A DNA stretch of 11,686 nt from DASYTH01 sp035712165. GTDB taxonomy: Bacteria; Actinomycetota; Actinomycetes; Mycobacteriales; Pseudonocardiaceae. The notes beneath the pieces are model-generated. The model was not told where the DNA came from, made no database searches, and worked only from the letters and a program-made list of their open reading frames with translations. The DNA is taken from NCBI RefSeq assembly GCF_035712165.1, contig NZ_DASTBH010000271.1:1-11686 (forward strand), read 5' to 3'. Positions within the stretch are counted from its first letter, which is position 1. Each line of letters starts with the position of its first letter. Position numbers and translations under genes: made by a program. Shown piece after piece: positions 1-6,764 of the stretch.

Positions 1-732
1 GCCGGTCACCCAGTCGACGCCGGCCGCGACGCCGGCGAAGCTGCCGGATCCGGTGCAGCCGAGCACCTTGACCGCGGTCAGCCTGACGGCCTTGGCTACG
101 CCGTATTGAGCCCCGCCAACGGTGCCGGCGACGTGGGTGCCGTGCCCGTTGCAGTCGGTGTTGTTGCCATCGCCCGTGGTGTTGGTCAGGAACGTCGCCC
201 GGCCACCGAAGGTCTCGTGCGTTGTCCGGATGCCGGTGTCGATCACGTAGGCGGCGACGTTGCTGGCCCTGGTGTCGAAGGTGTAGCTGTTGTCCAGCGG
301 CAGGTCGCGCTGATCGACCCGGTCAAGTCCCCAGGACGGCGGGTTGGGCTGCACGTCCAGAATGCGCACGGTCCGGTCCTGCTGGACGAAGGCGACCGCG
401 GGGTCGGCGGCCACCGTGCGGGCCTGCTGTTCGGTCATGGTCGCCGCGTAGCCGTGTAGTGCGGCGCGATAGGTGTACCTGGCCTGGCCTCCGTACTTCG
501 CCGTGGCGGTCCGGACGTGGCTGTCCACGTTCTGCGTGGACACCGAGTCCTTGAACACCACGACGTAGCTGTTCGGGATGGCATCGACCGAGTCGGTGTA
601 CAGCACCTGGCCTTGGGCCGCGGCGGCTGGCACTGCCATACCCACACACGTCACGGCGGCCGCCGCCGCGACGAACCCGAGCCCGGCCAGGCGGCCTAAC
701 CGTGATGTTCGGGATTGAGCGACTACACCCAT
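1..732 (-). CDS. Secreted subtilisin-like S8 serine protease, N-terminal part (cut by window edge)
   Basis: The frame is open from an ATG at 732 to the window edge and gives 244 residues. Residues 1-40 form a signal peptide: basic start, alanine-rich core and an AAAA stretch. Residues about 51-125 match an inhibitor I9 propeptide, which folds the enzyme and is cut off. The S8 catalytic domain follows, with Asp165 in the YVIDTG motif and His197 in NGHGTHVAG. The catalytic Ser and any C-terminal domain lie outside the window. The start is fixed by AAGGAG five bases upstream. The product is expected to be exported and to degrade extracellular protein. By hand alignment it is about 75% identical to the complete protease encoded at 1000-2574, which lies upstream on the same strand, so the two are tandem paralogues. 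It uses slightly more A/T at third positions than that neighbour. Family assignment is firm; substrate and completeness are unknown. Confidence 0.93.
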   Translation of the reverse strand, partial: MGVVAQSRTSRLGRLAGLGFVAAAAAVTCVGMAVPAAAAQGQVLYTDSVDAIPNSYVVVFKDSVSTQNVDSHVRTATAKYGGQARYTYRAALHGYAATMTEQQARTVAADPAVAFVQQDRTVRILDVQPNPPSWGLDRVDQRDLPLDNSYTFDTRASNVAAYVIDTGIRTTHETFGGRATFLTNTTGDGNNTDCNGHGTHVAGTVGGAQYGVAKAVRLTAVKVLGCTGSGSFAGVAAGVDWVTG

Positions 733-753
733 AGTTGCTCCTTCGCAGGGGGG

Positions 754-788
754 CACATGCGACCCCCGCCCTCGTGGGGTCGCATGTG
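754..788 (-). promoter_or_regulatory. Stem-loop in the leader of the first S8 protease gene
   Basis: Arms 754-766 and 776-788 pair perfectly over 13 bp around a 9-base loop. In the mRNA the 5' arm is CACATGCGACCCC and the loop is ACGAGGGCG. The hairpin ends 10 bases before the AAGGAG ribosome-binding site. A matching hairpin sits in the same place before the second protease gene (2598-2634), with pairing-preserving changes and the shared loop motif CGAGGGC. It could stabilise the mRNA or gate ribosome access; which one is not visible from sequence. Confidence 0.6.
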
Positions 789-806
789 GATGGAGATTGA
801 GTGGGG

Positions 807-818
807 CGTTCGCGAACG
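807..818. repeat. Perfect 12-bp palindrome in the protease leader
   Basis: The sequence CGTTCGCGAACG is its own reverse complement. It lies between the conserved upstream box (846-864) and the leader hairpin (754-788) of the first protease gene. I found no counterpart before the second protease gene. It may be an operator, but no regulator is known and chance is possible in GC-rich DNA. Confidence 0.3.
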
Positions 819-845
819 AACGAATTCAGGTTCAACCGGTATCGC

Positions 846-864
846 CGGTAACGCAAGAGAGTCG
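846..864 (-). promoter_or_regulatory. 19-bp box shared by both protease upstream regions
   Basis: CGGTAACGCAAGAGAGTCG occurs here and identically at 2670-2688, 114 and 96 bases upstream of the two protease start codons. The block continues away from the gene with equal spacing to a shared TGAACAG near 888-894. In the transcribed direction it reads CGACTCTCTTGCGTTACCG. The position suits a promoter or activator site; CGTTAC could be an ECF-type -10 element, but this is a guess. Confidence 0.5.
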
Positions 865-940
865 AACCGCTTCAGAGGGTCGCCTTATGAACAGTACTGT
901 TCGAATTGGGAACAGGTTGCTCCGTTTGGCCGATAGCTGA

Positions 941-979
941 ATGTGGCCGTTGTCCGCATGAACGGGACAACGGCCACAT
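941..979 (-). terminator. Strong hairpin after the second S8 protease gene
   Basis: Arms 941-955 and 965-979 are a perfect 15-bp inverted repeat (ATGTGGCCGTTGTCC and its complement) with a 9-base loop. It begins 20 bases past the stop codon of the protease gene at 1000-2574. There is no U-run, as is common for actinobacterial terminators. It would separate that transcript from the promoter region of the next protease gene. Confidence 0.75.
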
Positions 980-999
980 CCGGTCAGAATTTCACCCGG

Positions 1000-2574
1000 T
1001 CACAGATCAAGCGTCCAGGTGTCGATGCGGCCGGTGTCGGCCGCCGCGGCGTCGCGGACCCGCAGGTTCCACGTGCCGTTCGGCGCCTCGCCGGACAGGT
1101 TGACGGTGTAGGTCTGGTTGATGTTGTCGGCGCTGCCGCCGGTGCGGTTGTGCAGCGTGTAGGTCGTGCCGTCCGGCGCGACCAGCGTGACGACCAGGTC
1201 ACCGATCCAGGTGTGCACGATGTGCACCTCGACCGTGCTGCTGGCCGAGGCCGTGGTGCAGCCGGAGACGGTGACTGGGCTGTTCACGGTGGACAGGTCC
1301 GGGATCGCCACATCGGTGCCGTTGGTGACGGCCGGGCACGGTCCGGGCGGCGGCGGGGTGCCTCCGGTGCCGGTGAACAGCAGCGTGTTCGGCGAGCCGG
1401 TGCCCGGGTTCGTGATCTTGTTCGCGGTGCCGTTGGTCTTCAGCGCGGTCTGCACCGCCGCCGGGGTCGCCGACGGGTTGGCCGACAGGTACAGCGCCGC
1501 CGCGCCGGCCACGTGCGGGGTGGCCATCGAGGTGCCGCTGATCGTGTTGGTCGCGGTGTCGTTGGTGTTCCAGGACGAGGTGATGCCGTCGCCCGGCGCG
1601 AAGATGTCGGTGCAGGTGCCGAAGTTGGAGAACGAGGCCCGCGCGTCGGTGCGGGTGCTGGCGTTCACCGTGATCGCCTCGGTCACCCGGGCCGGGGTGA
1701 AGTTGCACGCGTTGGAGTTGGAGTTGCCGGAGGCGATCGCGTAGCTGACGCCGTCGGCGATGGAGTTGCGTACCGCGTTCTCGGTGGCGGCGTCGGAGCC
1801 CTGTGCGCCCAGGCTCATGTTGGCCACCGCCGGAGCGCCGGCCGCGTGCTGGGCCGTCACGTAGTCGATGCCCTGCGCCACGCCGGCGAAGCTGCCGGAG
1901 CCGGCGCAGTCGAGCACCTTCACCGCGACCAGGCGCACGTTCTTGGCCAGGCCGTACTGCGCGCCGCCGATGGTGCCGGCGACGTGGGTGCCGTGCCCGT
2001 TGCAGTCGGTGTTGTTGCCGTCGCCCGTGGTGTTGGTGCCCCACGTCGCGCGGCCGCCGAACGTGCTGTGCGTGGTCCGGATGCCGGTGTCGATCACGTA
2101 CGCGGTCACGCCGGACCCGTCGGCGGTGTAGGAGTACTTGGCGTCCAGCGGCAGGTCCCGCTGGTCGACCCGGTCCAACCCCCAGGACGGCGGGTTGAGC
2201 TGGTCGGTGAGCGCGTGCACGGTCCGGTCCTGCTGCACGTAGGCGACCGCCGGGTCGGCGGCCAACTGCCGCGCAGCCTGCTCGCTCATGGTGGCCGCGT
2301 AGCCGCGCAGCGCGGCGCGGTAGGTGTAGGTGACCTTGCCGCCGTACTTCGCGGTGGCCGTCTGCACCTGGCCGTCGACGCTCTGGGTGGAGACCTGGGC
2401 GTCCTTGAACACGACGACGTACTGGTTCGGGATCGCGTCCGCCGAGCCGGCGTAGAGCACGTCGGCCTCCGCAGCCGCCGGGGTCGCGGCGCCGATGGCG
2501 GTCGCCACGGCCGCGGCCGCGGCGAACCCGAGGCCGGCGAGCCGGCGGAATGATCTATCCCGAGTTGCTGCCAT
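1000..2574 (-). CDS. Secreted subtilisin-like S8 serine protease with P-domain
   Basis: This is a complete 524-residue protein. Residues 1-36 are a signal peptide. An I9 propeptide spans about 48-123 (from AIPNQYVVVFKD). The catalytic domain spans about 130-400, with Asp162 (YVIDTG), His194 (NGHGTHVAG), oxyanion Asn284 (ASGN) and Ser349 (GTSMATPHVAG). A proline-rich linker (406-413) leads to a proprotein-convertase P-domain at about 425-524, recognised by GDLVVTLVAPDGT and the ending RIDTWTLDL. No transmembrane segment follows, so it should be released rather than anchored, unlike mycosins. An in-frame ATG 27 codons upstream exists, but the one at 2574 is preferred: AAGGAG lies eight bases before it and the signal peptide starts there. 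The gene is flanked by its own leader hairpin and a terminator hairpin, so it is probably transcribed alone. It is the paralogue of the gene at 1-732. Confidence 0.96.
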   Translation of the reverse strand: MAATRDRSFRRLAGLGFAAAAAVATAIGAATPAAAEADVLYAGSADAIPNQYVVVFKDAQVSTQSVDGQVQTATAKYGGKVTYTYRAALRGYAATMSEQAARQLAADPAVAYVQQDRTVHALTDQLNPPSWGLDRVDQRDLPLDAKYSYTADGSGVTAYVIDTGIRTTHSTFGGRATWGTNTTGDGNNTDCNGHGTHVAGTIGGAQYGLAKNVRLVAVKVLDCAGSGSFAGVAQGIDYVTAQHAAGAPAVANMSLGAQGSDAATENAVRNSIADGVSYAIASGNSNSNACNFTPARVTEAITVNASTRTDARASFSNFGTCTDIFAPGDGITSSWNTNDTATNTISGTSMATPHVAGAAALYLSANPSATPAAVQTALKTNGTANKITNPGTGSPNTLLFTGTGGTPPPPGPCPAVTNGTDVAIPDLSTVNSPVTVSGCTTASASSTVEVHIVHTWIGDLVVTLVAPDGTTYTLHNRTGGSADNINQTYTVNLSGEAPNGTWNLRVRDAAAADTGRIDTWTLDL

Positions 2575-2582
2575 AGCTGGAT

Positions 2583-2588
2583 CTCCTT
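2583..2588 (-). promoter_or_regulatory. Ribosome-binding site deciding the start of the second protease
   Basis: AAGGAG on the minus strand lies eight bases before the ATG at 2574. No comparable site precedes the longer alternative start at 2655, which would also add 27 residues in front of a normal signal peptide. Confidence 0.8.
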
Positions 2589-2597
2589 GTCGCAGGG

Positions 2598-2634
2598 TGC
2601 ACGCGACCGTCAGCCCTCGATCGGGCCGCATGCA
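2598..2634 (-). promoter_or_regulatory. Stem-loop in the leader of the second S8 protease gene
   Basis: In the mRNA the arms TGCATGCGGCC and GGTCGCGTGCA pair over 11 bp, two of them G-U. The 15-base loop contains CGAGGGC. The hairpin ends nine bases before AAGGAG. Against the hairpin at 754-788, two base pairs change on both sides (C-G to U-A, A-U to G-C) and two change to G-U. This suggests selection on the RNA fold rather than only on the DNA. Confidence 0.55.
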
Positions 2635-2665
2635 GTTGGAGGATGGAGTCCACACTTGTCGGCGG

Positions 2666-2688
2666 CTTGCGGTAACGCAAGAGAGTCG
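2666..2688 (-). promoter_or_regulatory. Shared upstream box with inverted repeat before the second protease
   Basis: Positions 2670-2688 repeat the 19-bp box found at 846-864. Here it overlaps an inverted repeat, CTTGCG at 2666-2671 and CGCAAG at 2676-2681, around GTAA. Before the other protease the left half of that repeat is not kept. The 220-bp gap between this protease and the gene at 2795-3535 therefore carries the protease's own promoter and leader. Confidence 0.45.
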
Positions 2689-2794
2689 GCCAGTTTCTCA
2701 CCGTCGCGCTTTGAACAGATGCTCCACTCGGGAACGGATTACGCCGTCTGGATCAAGAAAAGCGGCTGGATGCGGCGTGTCGGACCGGCGCACT

Positions 2795-3535
2795 TCAATC
2801 TCCGCGACGGACGGGCCCCAGAATCTGCTGCTCGGCCTGGGTGGTCACCAGGCGGAACGGCTTCCACAGGTTCCGGCCGAGCGCCACCACCTGCTCGTCG
2901 GTCAGCGTGGTGAGCTGGTGCACCATCGGCGGTGGCAGCCGCCAGATCCGGGCCGCGAGCTGTGCCTGGCCGACCGGCAACCGCTGCAGCAGCACCAGGT
3001 CCGCCGCGTTGGCGGTCGCCCCGGCCTGCGGATGCATGTACGGCAGCACGTAGACGGTGGTCTGCCACGGCGCACGCGGCGGAAACAGCTCCTGCGGCGT
3101 CGGGCCGCCGTCGTGCACCACCAGCAGCGGGCCGTCCTCGGACGGGCGGGGCAGTTCGACCGGACTGAGCCGGCGGATCTGCACCAGCGGCGCCGGCCGG
3201 CCGTCCGGGCCGGTGCCCGCGGCCTTCTGCAGCACCTGCCAGGCCGCCGGGCGGCCGGTCGCGACCACCACCCAGGCACCCACCGCCATCGCGCGCAGCG
3301 CCACCTGCCGGGCCAGATACAACCCGCCCACCACGACGATCCGGGTCGGGGCCGGCCGCAGCGCCGACATGGTCAGCGGCTCGCCCTGCAACCCCGAGCC
3401 GACCACCATCCCGCCGCGGTCGCCGGACGGGCTCACCGCGTCCAGCATCGCCGGCGTCACCAGGAACTCCTGGGCCAGCCCACGATCTCCGCCCTGGGTG
3501 TCGAGCAGCCGGCTCGACCCCGTCTTGTTACTCAT
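2795..3535 (-). CDS. Uncharacterised protein encoded next to EccE (type VII secretion locus)
   Basis: I do not recognise a named family for this 246-residue protein. It has no signal peptide or clear membrane segment. Residues 64-95 (TRIVVVGGLYLARQVALRA, then WVVVATGRP) look like a Rossmann-type beta-alpha-beta unit. LLVVHDGG at 137-144 resembles a Walker-B strand, and ADLVLLQRLPVGQA near 178-191 resembles late strands of VirD4/FtsK-like ATPases. There is no GxxxxGK[ST] Walker A, so any ATPase ancestry would be degenerate; this comparison is by eye only. The start is an ATG with GAGG eight bases upstream. It lies 43 bp after eccE on the same strand and is probably co-transcribed, which suggests a cytosolic accessory role in type VII secretion. 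Confidence 0.7.
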   Translation of the reverse strand: MSNKTGSSRLLDTQGGDRGLAQEFLVTPAMLDAVSPSGDRGGMVVGSGLQGEPLTMSALRPAPTRIVVVGGLYLARQVALRAMAVGAWVVVATGRPAAWQVLQKAAGTGPDGRPAPLVQIRRLSPVELPRPSEDGPLLVVHDGGPTPQELFPPRAPWQTTVYVLPYMHPQAGATANAADLVLLQRLPVGQAQLAARIWRLPPPMVHQLTTLTDEQVVALGRNLWKPFRLVTTQAEQQILGPVRRGD

Positions 3536-3548
3536 GCTGTGTTCCTCA

Positions 3549-3571
3549 GGCTCGCTTCGCTCGCGAGAGCC
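3549..3571. repeat. Intercistronic inverted repeat between eccE and its downstream gene
   Basis: The 23-base stretch begins GGCTCGCTTCGC and ends GCGAGAGCC. Outer arms GGCTC and GAGCC pair, with an inner TCG/CGA stem. It fills about half of the 43-bp gap between two genes that appear co-transcribed. The CTCGCTTCGCTCG core resembles short palindromic repeats I recall as frequent in actinobacterial genomes; only one copy is in this window. It may affect differential expression along the transcript. Confidence 0.4.
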
Positions 3572-3578
3572 GGCCTCC

Positions 3579-4991
3579 TCATGCCCGTGCTCCCAAGGGA
3601 AGGGTGGCGGCCAGGCCGGCGACCTGCAGGCCGCGCAACGGGGTCAGGGTGATGCCGAGGCGGTCGGCGATGGCGGTGAGCCGCTCGTCGGCGTGGGCCA
3701 GCTCGCGCGGGGTGCGGGCGCTCACCCGGACCAGCCCGCGCAGCCCGACCTGGTTGTCCTCGCTGCCCGGGGAGATCGACATCGTCACGGTCGCCGACAG
3801 CGCCCGCACTCCCGTCAGGGCGTTGAGGCTGGTCGCCGCCTTGCCCCGGGGCCAGCCGGTGACCGCGTAGCTGGCATGGCCGACGCCGGCCGCGGTCACG
3901 CCGGTCCACCGCTCCCGCAGCCCGACCCGCACCGGGCCGCCGTCGCCGGAGGTGGAGCCGGCCGCCGCGGTCAGCTCGGCCGCCGAGATGCCGGCCTTGA
4001 GCAGCTCGTCCGGGTCCAGCGGACGGGTCGGCACACCGCGCGACTCCAGGGCGTTGCGCACCCGGGACAGCGCGCCGATCAGCGCTCGGTGCGCACCGAC
4101 CACGCCGCCGCCGCGCTCCCGGACCGCCGCCGGGCAGCGGCGCGGATCCAGCCGGACCGCGACCCAGGTGGTGCGCCGGGCGGCCGCCGGCAGCGGGCCC
4201 AGCACCTCCAGGTAGGAGGCGAGCGCGGGCGAGTTGGGCGGCAGCGCCGCACTACCCGGATAGCAGTGCCAGATGACCTGGATGGCGTCCAGCACCACGC
4301 CGCGGTCCTCCAGGCAGGGCGCCAGTGCGCCGAGCGGCAGGTTCGGCGCCCCGCCGATCTGGCTGACCAGCGCGGGAGCCGGGTCGACCAGCAGCACGGC
4401 CGTCCAGGTGCCCTCATGCCAGGCGAGTCCCAGCGGGTGCCGCTCGTGGTCCACGGCGTGCGCGACGACCAGGTCGGGAACGACCACCCGGAGCAGCCCG
4501 ACCCGCGGGTCGTCCGGCCCGGTGACCGTCGACACCTCGGCCTCGGCCAGCGACTGCACCGACACGTGGTCGGTGGCCCGGCTGACCCGGCTGTGCGACC
4601 GGAACGCGTAGCGCACGGTCAGCCCGATCCACTGGGTGAACCACCGGCCGTTCCAGCGCAGGAACGCGACCACCAGGGCCAGCCCGGCGACGCCGATCGC
4701 CACCCACTTGAGGTTCAGGTCGATCGCGAGCAGCACCAGGCCGATCGCGACCCCGACCTCCAGCACGACCAGGTTCGTCACCGGCAGCGCGCCCAGGCTC
4801 GCGCCGCTGGTGCGCCGCCGGGCGGCCATCACCGGGCGCGGCGGGGTCGGCGGCCGGGGTCCGTCGGGGTGGCCGCCGGCCGGTGGCGGACCGCCCGGTC
4901 CGCCGGGTCCGCCCGTGGCGCCGGGACCGGGCTGCCGTGGTGGCTGGCCCGGCGGCGTCCCGCCCGGTCGTGGTGGCGTAGTCACCGACAT
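3579..4991 (-). CDS. eccE: Type VII secretion system membrane protein EccE
   Basis: This 470-residue protein fits EccE, a peripheral membrane component of the ESX/type VII secretion complex in the inner membrane. Residues 6-53 are a proline- and glycine-rich tail. Two membrane segments follow at about 70-90 and 95-112, joined by a very short loop, then RWNGRWFTQWIGLTVRYAF leading into the cytosolic domain typical of the family. The remaining roughly 340 residues are soluble, with the usual EccE-like pattern and no catalytic motif. The start is the ATG at 4991; a purine-rich GGGGAGAG lies about a dozen bases upstream. The gene is divergent from eccB across 114 bp and is followed after 43 bp by an unrecognised gene. 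EccE is the least conserved core component, so assignment rests on the paired membrane segments, length and eccB beside it. Confidence 0.85.
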   Translation of the reverse strand: MSVTTPPRPGGTPPGQPPRQPGPGATGGPGGPGGPPPAGGHPDGPRPPTPPRPVMAARRRTSGASLGALPVTNLVVLEVGVAIGLVLLAIDLNLKWVAIGVAGLALVVAFLRWNGRWFTQWIGLTVRYAFRSHSRVSRATDHVSVQSLAEAEVSTVTGPDDPRVGLLRVVVPDLVVAHAVDHERHPLGLAWHEGTWTAVLLVDPAPALVSQIGGAPNLPLGALAPCLEDRGVVLDAIQVIWHCYPGSAALPPNSPALASYLEVLGPLPAAARRTTWVAVRLDPRRCPAAVRERGGGVVGAHRALIGALSRVRNALESRGVPTRPLDPDELLKAGISAAELTAAAGSTSGDGGPVRVGLRERWTGVTAAGVGHASYAVTGWPRGKAATSLNALTGVRALSATVTMSISPGSEDNQVGLRGLVRVSARTPRELAHADERLTAIADRLGITLTPLRGLQVAGLAATLPLGARA

Positions 4992-5105
4992 CCGCTCGTT
5001 CTCTCTCCCCTGGTCCTGCCCGGTTTGGCCCAGAACGCACCTGCGCGTCGGCCCGGACGGCTATTCTGCGAACCGTACCGCGAGTGGGAGAGCTGCAGGC
5101 CGAGA
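4992..5105. promoter_or_regulatory. Divergent promoter region between eccE and eccB
   Basis: The 114-bp gap must hold promoters for both directions. TATTCT at 5062-5067 fits a -10 hexamer for eccB, 39 bases before its start codon. The -35 position carries no good match (ACCTGC at 5039-5044). The eccE promoter is not identifiable. Shared placement suggests co-regulation of the two secretion genes. Confidence 0.35.
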
Positions 5106-6719
5106 ATGCCGTCAACACCGACAACCAAATCACAGGTCCAGGCGTATCGCTTCGTGCTCAGGCGCATGCAGTCGGCGCTGGTGCGCAAGGACGCCGTGAT
5201 GCTGCACGACCCGATGCGCACGCACAGCCGGGCCACCATCGTCGGCGTGTGTCTGGCCGCTGTCGGGGTGGTCGGCTTCCTGATCTGGGGTCTGCTCAGC
5301 CCGTCTCCGAAGCCGCCGAACGAAGACGGCATCGTGATCAGCAAACAGTCCGGGCAGGTCTACGTTCTGGTCAACAATCCGCGTCAGCTGATTCCTGTGT
5401 TCAACCTCGCATCGGCCCGGCTGCTGCTGCATTCGCGGCAGAATCCCGACGCCCCGGGCACCGGCGCGCCGCAGGCGTCCGGCGGGGCCGTTGACGTCGT
5501 GCAGCCGACCATGGTCGACGAGAAGGAACTGCGGGACATTCCGCGCGGGCGGATGAGCGGTATCCAGAACGGCCCGTCGATGCTGCCCCGGGACGACCAG
5601 CGGATCGACGCGCGGTGGGCGGTCTGCGACGAGTACAAGCTCGACCTGAGCCTGAACGACCCGGCCAGCCAGGGCAACGTCGAGACCACCGTGCTTGCCG
5701 GCGTGGCGGACTTCGGCCCGGAGCTGGCCAAGACGCACGCGCTGCTGGTGCAGGCCCCGAACAACGTGGTGTACCTGGTCTACCGGACCCCGGTGAACGC
5801 CAACATCCGCAACGCCAACGCGGTGCGCGCCAAGGTCAACATGGACAACGGCGCGGTGAAGGCGGCGCTCAACCTGGACAGCGGCAGCGTGCGCAAGATC
5901 ACCACCGGCCTGCTCAACGCGATCACCGAGGCGCCCGAGCTCAAGGCGCCCGCGATCGCCGGCCGGGGTGAGACGCCGGACGGGTTCGACGTCGAGGGCC
6001 TCAAGGTCGGCGCGGTGTTCCAGGTCCAGCGGGCCGGCGTGGCCACCCAGGACATCTACGTGGTGCAGCGCAAGGGCATCGAGCCGATCAAGCGCAGCAC
6101 GGCCGACCTGATCCGGTTCACCGAGTCGCTCAGCGCACCGGAGATCCCCACGATCTCGCCGTCGGCCATCACCGACGTGCCGGACAAGAACGTCGACCAG
6201 ATCAACGACGTGGACTCCCCGGAGGCCCAGCCGGAGATCCTCAACCCGGTCTCCAACCGGGTGGCCTGCCTCGGCTGGAGCATCGAGGGTGAGGGCGCCA
6301 ACGCCGAGCCGCACACGGCCGTGCACGTCGGCAGCGACGTGCCGCTGCCCAAGCGCCCGGACGGCACGCCATACCCGACGGTCGGGATCAGCACTCCCGG
6401 CGGCGACGGTCAGCGCATCGACCACTTCTTCATGCCGCCCGGCCGCGCGGCCGTGGTCCGCGGCGCCGCGTCCAAGGAGGAGTTCGAGACCGGTCCGATC
6501 TACCTGATCTCCGACACCGGCGTGAAGTACGGGGTGCCGGACACCCAGACCGCGCAGATCCTCGGCCTGGGCAACCAACGGCCCGCGTACCTGCCGATCA
6601 CCAACCTCCTGCCCAACGGCGCCCAGCTCAACACCCGCGAGGTCCGCCAGACCTACGACTCCATCCCCGTGGGCCCCGGCGTCTTCACCACGCCAGGCCA
6701 ACCCAACGGCGGTCCCTGA
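5106..6719 (+). CDS. eccB: Type VII secretion system protein EccB
   Basis: This 537-residue protein is the EccB core component, which spans the inner membrane once and carries a large extracytoplasmic domain in the ESX complex. The N-terminus TKSQVQAYRFVLRRMQSALV is the family's cytosolic helix. A single membrane segment follows at about 42-64 (RATIVGVCLAAVGVVGFLIW). The extracytoplasmic domain has repeated beta-rich units. Cys174 and Cys388 are the only cysteines outside the membrane region and fit the conserved EccB disulphide. The ATG at 5106 is chosen because the conserved helix begins just after it. The frame is open far upstream, but that part is antisense to eccE. The ribosome-binding site is weak (AGG six bases upstream, GGGAG further off). 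The partner eccE is divergent; eccC, eccD and a mycosin are not in the window, so this is a satellite piece or one end of a larger locus. Confidence 0.95.
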   Translation: MPSTPTTKSQVQAYRFVLRRMQSALVRKDAVMLHDPMRTHSRATIVGVCLAAVGVVGFLIWGLLSPSPKPPNEDGIVISKQSGQVYVLVNNPRQLIPVFNLASARLLLHSRQNPDAPGTGAPQASGGAVDVVQPTMVDEKELRDIPRGRMSGIQNGPSMLPRDDQRIDARWAVCDEYKLDLSLNDPASQGNVETTVLAGVADFGPELAKTHALLVQAPNNVVYLVYRTPVNANIRNANAVRAKVNMDNGAVKAALNLDSGSVRKITTGLLNAITEAPELKAPAIAGRGETPDGFDVEGLKVGAVFQVQRAGVATQDIYVVQRKGIEPIKRSTADLIRFTESLSAPEIPTISPSAITDVPDKNVDQINDVDSPEAQPEILNPVSNRVACLGWSIEGEGANAEPHTAVHVGSDVPLPKRPDGTPYPTVGISTPGGDGQRIDHFFMPPGRAAVVRGAASKEEFETGPIYLISDTGVKYGVPDTQTAQILGLGNQRPAYLPITNLLPNGAQLNTREVRQTYDSIPVGPGVFTTPGQPNGGP

Positions 6720-6764
6720 CGGGCGAAGTGGCGACTCGCCGGGCCGCAACGGGGGACTCGCGGG

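Noticed and set aside
943..2553. A long open frame on the plus strand across the second protease gene
   Set aside because: It is antisense to a gene with a full catalytic triad and signal peptide. Its translation is Arg/Gly/Val-rich low-complexity sequence, as expected opposite a GC-rich gene.
1..2574. The two S8 proteases as mycosins of the type VII system
   Set aside because: Mycosins carry a C-terminal membrane anchor. The complete protease here ends in a P-domain with no membrane helix, and both genes have their own leaders.
3057..5105. Open frame continuing upstream of eccB for about 680 codons
   Set aside because: It is antisense to eccE and its neighbour, and the conserved EccB N-terminus begins right after the ATG at 5106.
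5130..6749. Long minus-strand open frame opposite eccB
   Set aside because: It is the shadow of eccB, with Arg/His/Val-rich composition and no recognisable motif.
6720..6764. Intrinsic terminator between the convergent eccB and small gene
   Set aside because: Only GGCGA-C-TCGCC with a one-base centre is present, too tight to fold, and no U-run follows.
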